Source of the DNA: Owenia fusiformis
Lineage: Eukaryota; Annelida; Polychaeta; Sabellida; Oweniidae
Assembly: GCA_903813345.2 (NCBI GenBank)
Contig: CAIIXF020000009.1
Location: 14,212,347 to 14,276,346, forward strand
Direction: 5' to 3'
Length of the DNA stretch: 64,000 bases
Positions 13,049 through 25,000 of this stretch are shown here, piece by piece. Each line of letters opens with the position of its first letter. The first letter of the stretch is position 1. The notes below the pieces were generated by a model that was not told the DNA's origin, ran no database searches, and saw nothing but the letters and a program-made list of their open reading frames with translations. The position numbers and the translations under genes were made by a program.

Positions 13049-16000
13049 GTCGCCTTGAGTTCATCCTGGGTGGTTGGTGTATGAATGATGAGGCAGCGAC
13101 ACACTACAATGCCATCATAGACCAGCACACACTTGGCTTTAAGTTCTTAAAGGACAACTTTGGCGACTGTGCCAGGCCCAGGGTTGCTTGGCAGATTGAT
13201 CCATTTGGTCATAGTAGAGAGCAGGCATCTTTGTTTGCACAGGTGAGCCTTTAATAGTCACTTTTATAAAACTAGAGTTTCATACACCACTTGATCTCAA
13301 AAGTTTTGATACTAAATTATGTTACATACTTTGTCCCTCAAGAAAAAATGTTAATGGAATTTGATATGCTTGTACTACAAGTTCACATATTGCTCAATAG
13401 ATGGGGTTTGATGGACTGTTCTTTGGTCGTCTTGACTACCAGGATAAGGCTTGGAGACTTAACAACCGCACCATGGAGCATATGTGGAGAGGAAGCCCTG
13501 ACAACCTAGGTGAGTGGCCTTTAAAGCTTTACAAAATGTCAGTCAGGAATCTGTTTTGTTGCCTTGACAACTTACACATCAGGGACCTGTTGGTTGCCTT
13601 GACAACTTACACACCAGGGACCTGGTGATTGCCTTGACAACTTACTAGTACCCATCAGGGACCTGTTGATTGCCTTGATAACTTGATTGTTCTGAAAATT
13701 TATACATCTGAGCCTGATTTGGTTGCATTAACACCATTTGCATGCATCACAAGATATTATGCTGCTAAATTAATTTTGGAATTTTCATCTGATAACATTA
13801 TTAGACAATAATGCACGTATCAAAAGCTAAGATTGATGTTTGACCTGGCAGTTCTATGATTTAGGAAAGCAGGGAGACCTGTTTACAGGTGTATTATATA
13901 ATAGCTACAACCCTGCTCCTGAGACATGGTTTGGTTGGAACTTTGGGGTGTGGACCAATGATCCCATCATGGTGAGATAGGGCATCCCCCTGGCCCAAGA
14001 CCACCCCAACCCCATGTAGAGTAGAGATATATATGTATATAATATAATAGTTAGGGGCATGTCAAATTGTTATTGGTATCATTTTGCCAAAAGTAATTAA
14101 AGAGAGAATCAGAGATAGCGAGCAGCCTAACAAAAAACTGTTTCAATTTTAAAATATTTCTGGCTTATGTCATTCCTTTTCATGTCTATTTTCTAAAAAT
14201 TCCCAAAGTGCACAATTTATTTCAGGAAAACTAAAGATTTTTACAGTAATGTGTTATTTTTCTTATAAGAATGGTTACCATTCTTATTATTTGGGAGAAT
14301 TTAAACATTTTTCACCCATTTTTGCACCTTGAATCCATTATAACTTCACCAATTTATAATATATCTAAGATCTTTTGGGAGATATTTGTATGTATGCTTG
14401 TAATTTTGTCACCCCCATAGATCTGATTCTGCCTTTAAATGAAGGCCTTTTTGTGAGATTCATTGATAACATATTAGTTATTGAAGTGAATTGCTGTTTA
14501 TTTAGCAGTGCTCTTTGTATTTCACCCCAAAAATTACTTTAATGTGAAATGACATTGACCTGTCCCCTCCTTATGCAATACATAAAATGGCATTGTGATC
14601 TTGATTCTCTTTGACTCCCTCTGCTCTCTTACATCTGTTTAAATTTCTTACTTGGTTGCTATCTTATGTTGGGCCTTCATGTTTGATATTCTTGATTACC
14701 TCACAGGTAGATGGAGCTATTATAACTTTCTAGATTATTCCTTGTTCCTAAAAGCATAGTCACAATGCCATCTTATATGCAGCATCTTATGTTAAGGCCC
14801 TGTTTGTATCTCCTCTTGGCCAGATGTATCCTCAAAATTGTATCACACACTTTTCCTAATGGTTAGCCTTGCCCAAGTCGGTATTTTTTTACTTATCAGA
14901 TCTTGAATTATTACGTCATAATAGAAATCAAGATAAGTAAAAGAGACCGACTTGAGCAAGGCTAGCTAATGGTATTCTTTCCCTAATCCATTCCTCCCTT
15001 CATATATCTTCAAGGCACTGATTATCATTTCTGGGGAGACTGCATATCTTGATCTGCTTTCCATTCCAACTGGTATACTACTTCATTTGTTTTAGGTTTA
15101 CCCACACATGTCTTGATTTGATGATACACTTGGCCAATGCAATGTTTGTGTTTTAAATAAGCATTCTGAACTAGCGCTATTTCCTTGTAGGCGATGCCGC
15201 CAACCTATTCACTGGTGCCCTCTATAATGGGTATGGACCACCAGGGGGCTTTTGTTGGGATGCAGGGTGCGGTGACGATCCAGTCATGGTAGGTTCGCTC
15301 ACATTCTGGGGTGGTTAAAAAAGAAATAATATTATTTTGACCTCATTTTAGAACATGAATTTTGCACTGTGGGTGTTATTTCTTGCATTTGCTTTGTTCA
15401 ACCTATGCAATGCAATATTTGGATTAATATGTTCGCTAGATTTGGGTATCATGAGATGTTAGTATTTCTACATCAAAACCCTGCACTCTGCATACTTCAA
15501 ATGTTTTAGACCCGAGATGATCCTTTTATGGTATGTGACCAGCTTAATGTAAATAATAATGTGGTGGTGGAATCCCTATTTCTCCCTATTCTTGTAGTAC
15601 TAAAAGTTCATATACATGTAGTTGTTTCTTTGAATAAAACAATTTAATTAGAATATTAATTGCCTCAGAATTGTTCCAATATTTTGGAGCTATAAGACTC
15701 CGACAGTATTTATTTAAATCCATGATATACCCCTAAATGTACTTGTAAGGCTTGCTTGCATATTTTGGTTCATTGCCTTAATTAAATAAAATAAATCATA
15801 ATGATCATTTTTTACTTACTAAATCGAGGTTTAAACTCAGATCTACTTTGCCTTGAATGTACATAAATTGTGGATCAAAATCATAAGCCTGTATTGTTTT
15901 AGCTATGTCACCACCACAAATAGTGACATATTGTTAGTCTCCAACCTTTTTGTGGATGGTGTTTGATGGTTGATGTTTGGCATTTGGCAGTTGGTGTTTG

Positions 16001-19000
16001 GCTGTTGGCGGTCAGTGTCAGTAAGAAATGGCAGGTGGTGAGATTTTGCATGTCAATGCCTTGTTTCATTTTGGAATTATCATTATTGCATGTACAGTGT
16101 ACTCATTATTTCAGTTGATGATTTATTTAATATCATGTCATACATATTTTTGCATTCATTTGATTTAACAATAACAAACTGATAGCTCATAAAAGAATGA
16201 AAGAAAAACCCTCCAACAAACCCAAACAAGTGCTTGATGCAAGATTAATAACTTTAGAATGTTTTGTTTGTTTGTTGTCTTCTAGGATGACAGGCGTCTC
16301 CATGACTACAATGTGGATGAGAAGGTTGCAGCTTTTGTAAAGGCAGCAACTGATCAGGTATGACTGAAAGAGGTGTCTCATTCCCATGATGCAAAGCTTT
16401 CATCACCTGATTTAATGTTTCTGAAAATAATTTATTCTCATGAGATCCAAAGAGTCATTTTTGTGTGAACACATTTTGCATAGTTTTGTAGATATTATTT
16501 ATTAATTTATCTGTATTTAATCATTCAGTAATTAACAAGTACAATTTGTTTTCAATCATTATTCTGGTTTTCATGTCCCGAATGTAAAAGTATATAATCA
16601 TTCCATTAAAATAGTATATATATATTTCTTGTGAAGCAAAGTTCTGAATTATCAAGTTACTTTAGGCAAGTCAATATACAACAAACCACATCATTATGAC
16701 ATTTGGAGGAGACTTCGCATATTCTGCAGCTCCAATGTACTTCAAAAACATTGACAAAATGATGGCCCTTGTCAATGGTAGGGTAAGTGATATTTTGAGA
16801 TGTCATTTGGGGTTCTGTCTTCTTTATAAAGATATTTACTCAATCCCTAATCATTGGATTATTGTACAGCCTGCTCTTAAACAGACTCAAGACCATTTAA
16901 CCACATGCATTTTGCCTCTTGTATGGACTCCAAAGCCCAGTATATTCCTATTGGATATGATATGCCCCTAGACCCCCTAGATCCCACCCCTACAGGCCAT
17001 ATAAACCTGTATACATGTATATTGAACATTGAGTAAATAGCATTACAAAGAAGCAGCCCTCGCATGTACTTGTGTGTTAGTATGTATGTTTGCATGTATT
17101 CATTATATTTATAGGCCAAGAACTACCAGACAAACCACATCGTCATGACCATGGGTTCAGACTTCCAGTATTCCAATGCCAATACTTGGTACAAGAACCT
17201 TGATAAACTCATTAAATATGTCAACATGCAGGTTGGAACACTTTTCACCCACACAGGGGTTTTCCTTCAGCTTTTATATATTATTTAAAGTGGCAACATA
17301 GGATAGAGAGTTACAATGTTGGAAGCTTTTGTCAAATTTTTTTTTATTTAAAATCAACAGCATATATACATAATCAACAGTGTGCACAATACATAATTTA
17401 AAAGTGGATGAGTGGTAAATCTTTATGATATGGGAAACAATCTTTTCAAATACCAAACCAACGTTTCCCTTAATTCCAGTTAAATTTTGAAAAGAAGATT
17501 TGAGATAGCTGATTAATTTTAATTCTAGATGCAGAAAGACTCATCTTTTAATTAAAAAAAGGGGGCATCTATTTTTCAACTTATTACCAAGTAACCTTAA
17601 AACTCATGCATAACATACTGTCGGAACAAGGAACTTTTAAAAGTTACTCTCTTCCCTGTGTTGTTATTTAACCATTTCTATTTGGTGTTGGGTTTAGAAC
17701 TATGAATTAACAACCCATTGGTGATAGGCTGCACCTGCTTCAAACCCACCCAGAGTCAGTATTATTATGATGTACTGACCTTTCCTAATGTAAGATCTGT
17801 TATTTGATGATGATGTTATTGTGAAAACAATCCACTTATGAATTTCTTAGTTCAGAATGCTTCTAAATGCATCCCTGCAACAAAAATCTCTTAACTAAAC
17901 AAAGAATATAAGGAAATCATGACAAAATGGCTCTATTACCAAACTCTTTTGGAAATATACCCATGGTGGAGATTATACATGTAGTCTTGACCCTTCAGAT
18001 GAGGAATTCCAGATTGTGGGATGGAAGTAGACAAGATATAGAAGAGATATACCAACATTATGCACATGAAGAACCAAAAAGCTCACTCTAACCACCTTAG
18101 TATAATCATGGGCTTTCAATCTGTTGAATGTCCATGGTATAATTAAATAGCACAATTTACTTAGATTTATTTTAGTTAAACTAATAAAGTGTGCCTAATT
18201 CACATTCCATTCTGTGGAGTAGTATATGATGTGGCCCGGGATGTGGCATACAATAATAGAATAGAATAGAATACAGAATAGATCCTGCATGAAAAGGAAA
18301 ACACTGACATTGCATATGCTTGTTACCACCATATTTAAGAGTACTATGTACTTTGTTGACTTGATGATGTGAAAGGTATTTGTGCACTTTGAGAATTGTT
18401 GTAAAAACATAAATACTAATCAAATCACACACATATTAGGGGTCTCTTCTGCTTTCTCAGCATATTCCATCTTGATATAATTAGTATAGCCCATGTGTGT
18501 CTTAAGCCATTTACATTTTACATGCTCTTTAACATGAGTAATAAAGTTAGCATTGTTGCATGGAGATTTCAGCTGCTTGAGTTCCAGAGGCTTCATTTGT
18601 TTATTTCATGTTAAGAACATGAACAATTCAATATATCCAGTCACCCTCAGTCAATATATGACCTTATGAAGCTAGATGAAGTATCTCACCATACTTGGAC
18701 TCAAATAGTTTTACATGTACAGGTCCCTTTAAAATAAAAGCGTTGGATCATTTTTTATAAATATTTCATTTTAAGAGCAATGATTGTTTCAGCAGTCAGA
18801 AGTTCACACTTTTTACTCATCACCAAGCTGTTACCTTTATGCTCTAAACAAAGCAGGCAAGACCTGGACCACAAAAACTGATGACTTTTTCCCCTATGGT
18901 ATGAACAGGCACATGTTTCTCACTGGCTTCTTCAGCAGTCGTCCAGCATTCAAATACATGGTGCGAACATCAAACAACCTTTTGCAGGTGAGTGTACATC

Positions 19001-22000
19001 ATATTTACCATATTGTGAACATTCTTTCAGCAAAAGGAGGTGAATGTCTTCTACTCCACACCATCCTGCTATCTGTACTCTCTCAATAAAGCTGGGAAGA
19101 AATGGACAACAAAGGAGGATGACTTCTTCCCATATGCCCATAGGAATAATTCATTCTGGACGGGTTACTTCACAAGTCGGGCAGCATTTAAAGGGATGGT
19201 GCGAGACACAAATAATTTGCTCCAGGTATTTTAAGTTTCAGTTTATTCCTTCTATGTTTATTTTATTATTTTCTATACTTTTTATGTTATGTTTTGTTTT
19301 TATCTATGAACAAAATCAGTTTGTTTACAATTCCCAGGCTATATTTAAAGAATGGTTCAAATAGACATAGTAGTAGTATTCTACCTTAACAATTTCTACC
19401 TTAACCTTTTGTAACTTTACTCTTTCCAAATTAGCAACAATCTTTAGACTTTGTTTAAAAACCTCATATGCAGCTTTATTAATTAATTTATGTGTTAAAT
19501 GACCTGATTTTAGGCATGTAAACAGCTTGACATATTAGCCAACCTTGGACCTGAACACAGTTCCTCATACAAGATTGATGTTCTCAGTAAGCTCCTATAA
19601 TATTGGCTTTAAATACCAAAGGGATTCTTCAATCTTTGTGTCTTCTTCATATTTATCATTCTTTAAGCTTGTAACGAGATGTGACACTTCTATTTAAACC
19701 ATTTTGCATCAAATTCATCTTTCTCTCTACAGTAAAACCCGAACGCCTTTCTCTAGTGAAGATCTGTCTCTAGTAGACACCCATACTCGACACCTACTCT
19801 ACCAACATCAATGAACACCTACCTACAGTGAACACATTTTTGTGCCTCTATAGGTGTTCACTATTTGCAGGTTTTACTGTATTTTCTTTCAAGGGAATGT
19901 GACCCAATGATTATAGAATGCCACTATTAATTTACATAACATTACTCATTTTCTCATTTCACAATTCCTGTTGGATATTTCAGAGAGAGCAATGGGTGTG
20001 TCCCAGCACCATGATGCTGTCTCAGGCACTGAGAAACAAGCCGTTGCCTATGACTACGCTGAGAGATTGGCCAATGGATCTGCTGAGTGTCAGGAGGTCA
20101 TCAATATTGCTCTGAATAAACTACAAGACAAGGCACCATCAATTGCTGCTGCACTTGAGTGGAAGTTCTGTAATTATCTCAATGTCAGCAAGTGTGGCCT
20201 CACTGAGAACAACACAGCTGTGAGTGTCATCATCATCATCATCATTGATTGTAGGAAATGGGACAAAATCATTCATCTTAGCCAAAACCTGTATTTGCCC
20301 TCAAATGAAACTAGGCTTTACTCCTTCTAAATACCTAACTTTTTGCTTTGGTTAATGTTGATACTGATGATGTCCTTTAAATAGACGTTCATTTTTGCTC
20401 ATTAAGCTTTTTAATGTTTCTTCTCATTAGACAACAATGCAAGGTTCAGGTTTTACTTTGAATCATTATTTTTCAAAATCATTTTTCTACAAATTGTAAT
20501 ATAATTTATCCAGTATCAATGCGATTAAGTGACAGGGTATCCAAGGATTCAATTACAGGGTGTCCACCATATAAACACCCCTCCATATATAGTTATATAG
20601 TGGACACCCTCACATGTAATTGTATTGTTTTAGTTCTACATGACTGTGTACAATCCACTGGGAAGACCTGTAGACAAGTGGTTGAGACTCCCAGTGAGGG
20701 GCAAGGCATACACAATCTACACTGGACCTAATGGAGAACTAGTCCCAAATCAGGTACACAGCCAGCTTATCCCAAAGTAAAGGTTAATGAAATGATAGTC
20801 ATGCCATTTCATCCAGGTTTCATCCATACTATCATGGACGATGAAATATATTCGACATTATGATGACCTTCATTCTGCTAATATACTGTAGTCTGTGTAG
20901 TCTACATGTGTGCGATTGAAAACCATTTGAAAATTGTCAAGATGCATTGAACTCAATGTCAGATATTGAATAATTCTATTTGAATTCTGTATGAACCTGT
21001 GACACTATAATGAACTACATATAACATATAACATATATAAACTAACTAAACTATAAAGTAAAAAATTGTGTGTTGCTTTTGCAGGTGGTCCCGCTCTCTA
21101 AGGAGACTAAGATGGTCCCAGATCATAATAACAGTCGGGCAACAGCAGATTTGGTGTTTAAAGCCAGTCTACCTGCATTAGGCTTCAACACATACTATAT
21201 AAGTCAGTCCTCAGGTAAGATCACATTAACTGTCGGGGTAGTACAGATGTGGAGCTAAATATAAAGTGAAAAAGATGTGGAATGTAAAACCAATCAAATA
21301 GCAGTTCTGTAAGTGTCCCTAGTGAGGTATAACAGGGATGATGCATGCTTTTCACTGAATGGTACAGATTTAACATCACATTGAAATATGGTATGAGACT
21401 CCACTTTTAAGTCTTGATAAGTTTGGTAACATTTCTTTTTAAGATTGGTCTGAAATATTGACATTGGATCTGAAGACAGCTGCAAACAAGGCTGCACTTT
21501 GTATTTTATATTTTTATATTTTTGCATCAGGAAGAAGAACTGCAGTTAGAAAAGTCAGACAGAATCGCAATTCAGATGTAACTTTGAAAAATGAGGTAAG
21601 ATTGATACGGTTTCTAAATTTAGGATGAATAACTAGAACATAATATTACAACCATGAAGTTACTGCTTTTTGCAGCATCTTGATGTAGCATCATATCAAA
21701 TGACTGGCTTTCAACCATGGGGCTGTATTTATTTGCAGCGTGTCAGTGTAGTATTTGATAGTATGACTGGTTTGGTGAAGGAGATGACCAACACAGACAA
21801 GGGCATATCGATTCCTCTGTCACAGAACTTCTTCTACTATATAGGACATGATGGTAAGTGACCATAAGTTAAGAGTTGTAAAAACAAGTCATTTAGTTTT
21901 AAATCATTGATCCCATAATGATTTTCATTTAGCTTAATTTCACAAAATGTCAACATTTTACAAAAGTGGATACTAATTACTCCTTCCACCTCAAAAAATT

Positions 22001-25000
22001 AATATGGTGATGAATGGTTGCATAGCTATTATATTATAAGTACTTTTTGATTTAAAATCCTTCCTCCATTTTACAATGCATTCCAGTTTTGAAAAATTTC
22101 TTTAATATTATTGGTCTCTTCAATGTTTAGATTTTAATATTCAGCATTAAGCTACTTCAATGTTTTTTGTTGCCTAGGTGACAACAGTAAACCAGAAAAG
22201 CAGGCATCAGGGGCGTACATCTTCAGACCTAATGAAACCAACCCCTACCCCATAAATACATCTGCCACACTGGAAATAGTAAATGTATGTATATATGGGG
22301 TAGAATATATAGCCACGTGCCATTGCTGATCAAGTTGATCAAGTCTCTGAAGTGTGCAATTATTCACCCTATGGAGCTAAAGTACATTCTTTTTTTCTAA
22401 AATTTTTTTTTTTAGCTTTTATTCTAATGATATTCAAATCGAAATGTTCAGTGAGCATGGGTCATGTGACTTCATATCAATGGCCAAATTGCTTTATTTC
22501 TTACATGGATGTACATTTTTGATAGAATCTAACACAGGCTAAAGGGAGAAATAGGTAATTTTTAAATAAAGGGCAGTCAACCACTGGTGCCATCTTTATA
22601 TTGGCCTAAAACTTATGGAATTTAGTTTCCAAATTATATACATTTTTCATATTTCTTTTGACATCACATTATCAAATGAGATGCTTGGAACATCTACTAT
22701 TTTATTAAAAGTACACGAAAAACAATTTGGCCACCCTGTAGGCTTATACAATGTTTACACATTGAAAAATAATTAGCCCTGTAGCCTTATATAATGTTTA
22801 CACATTGTTTTAAGGGTGAGTTGGTGAATGAAGTTCGCCAAGTGTTCAGTAACTATACCAGTCAAGTTGTGCGTCTTTATGCTGGATCTCCTTATGTAGA
22901 GTTTGAATGGACAGTGGGACCTATACCAATAGGGTGAGGAGAGAACTTTTATGTACAGTAAAATCGGGACACCTCTCAATGATTTCCATGTTAAAAATTG
23001 AAATGTGAACACTTTTAGCCAGTCCCAGTGGCCTTACAGATCAGCTTTTATTGTGCATGGACATTTTGTATGATATTGCAGTTAGTAGTATTTGCCCCAT
23101 ATTTAAAGAAGACACAATTGAATCTGCACTGCACTTGTATCTGTGATAACAAGCAGATCAGATCTAGAAGTATGCATAGGGACTTATACATAAAATATCT
23201 TGCACCTTTGTTAGTTGAGCTAGAAATGACAAAAAGAGGCTATGAAATAATGGGGTAATTAAACATGACTAAAGTATTATCATGTTTATTTCAGAGACAA
23301 CAAAGGAAGAGAAGTGATAACACGTTATATGACAAAACTTGCCTCAGATAACAAATTCTACACAGATGCCAATGGCAGAGAAATATTACAGAGAGTGTAA
23401 GTTGTATTTTTCTGAAAAAGGGTTTTGAAATAATGAAATAAAGAAAACCATGCTATAAGTGCAATACATTGTATTAAATAGCAGCATGATTAATTTGATT
23501 AAAGGACAGTGGAAGACAGATCAACAGTCTGGGTATATTCTTACAATACATAATCTCCAAGAAACACTGATGATAAAGTTTATTGCAACGCACTATTTGA
23601 TGAAGAAGGGGCAATAATCCCACCAATATACTTTTTCCATGAGCTTGATCTCATTTTTTCTTACTTTTAATGTTTAACGCATAATTGTACTTCATCTGAT
23701 TAATTATTGTACCCTATGTTATTTCCCATAGCTACAACTCATGTAATGGGTTTAAGCTCATTTTGGTCATCCAAACTTCTTATCTTTAAAATTCCAGGGA
23801 TCAAGAATGAAACTTTAATTTAATAATACCTGTCTCTCAACAAATTACAATATCCCATTAAACATTGGCAAGAAACGATGCCCATATGGTGATAACTAGA
23901 TTAACATTTTTGAAAAGTATATTGGTGGGTTGGTTGCCAGTTGATATCACTGAGTCAGTTTGAAAATGACACATTAACAAAACATAAAACCTATATATAA
24001 GTATTACACCCTTGAGCTAGAAAACTGAAATGTTGAAATATGAACTAAATGCTGTGTTTGTTTGCAGACGGAACTATAGACCCACTTGGAAGTTGAACCA
24101 AACTGAGCCTGTTGCTGGCAACTACTATCCAATCAACAGTCGTGCATTCATCAGGGTATACATGTAGTTTGATTTTTAATATAATTATTGAGATGTTTTA
24201 TAATGAATTTACAAATGCACATACATTACATATGTCTCTGCACATTTCTATGTTGCAACCACAAATTGGTGCCATATTGTGACCAGCATTCCGTGTGCAT
24301 TCAGTGCATTAGAGAATGTTTGTAACATAGCATTTACTTGAACACAAACTTGTACATGTACAATCACTCCTTGCACATATAAACATGTACTGGAAATATG
24401 CGTTACCATTGATGGCAACATATTGTAGAATTTGTTGTAATTAACGTAGATATTACTTGAGTACTGGGAAGGAGTCACATATGTAATATTGACACTCAAA
24501 CTGTGCAATATATACGTTATTTTGCACACATACAGTATGTTTGTTTGTGTGATTGTAGGATGAAGTTGCAAATAGTGATATCCAATTCACTGTACTAAAT
24601 GACAGGTCCCAAGGTGGAGGCAGTATACAGGATGGCAACCTGGAGATCATGGTCAGTTGAAATTCATTAATCTTTTGCATTGGCCATTAATAACAATAAT
24701 AATTACCATAATGATCAGTCCTAAACTACAGTGTACTAAAAAATAGTAATGCTAAATCCTTCCCATTTTGTGTTCAGAATGATCGATCACCTACATGGTG
24801 CGTTTATAAGTTAGACCTCTTAAAATGATTACTGTACTAATCGTGAGTAACATTTCATATGGCTCTTCAAGCTTCATCGCCGCTTACTTCACGATGACTC
24901 CCTGGGTGTTGGCGAGCCTCTCAATGAGACGGGTGTAGCAGGCAATGGACTAGTTGTCAGAGGTGAATTTCTATTTTTGTGCATTTCTTCTCTTTTATAA

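Noticed and set aside
18950-19141. Minus-strand frames across exons 6a and 6b
   Set aside because: Antisense shadows of well-supported plus-strand exons.
18793-19225. Exons 6a and 6b used together as a tandem domain duplication
   Set aside because: It would duplicate an active-site segment inside a rigid GH38 fold, and the 43-nt spacer is unlikely to be spliced. It cannot be formally excluded without RNA data.
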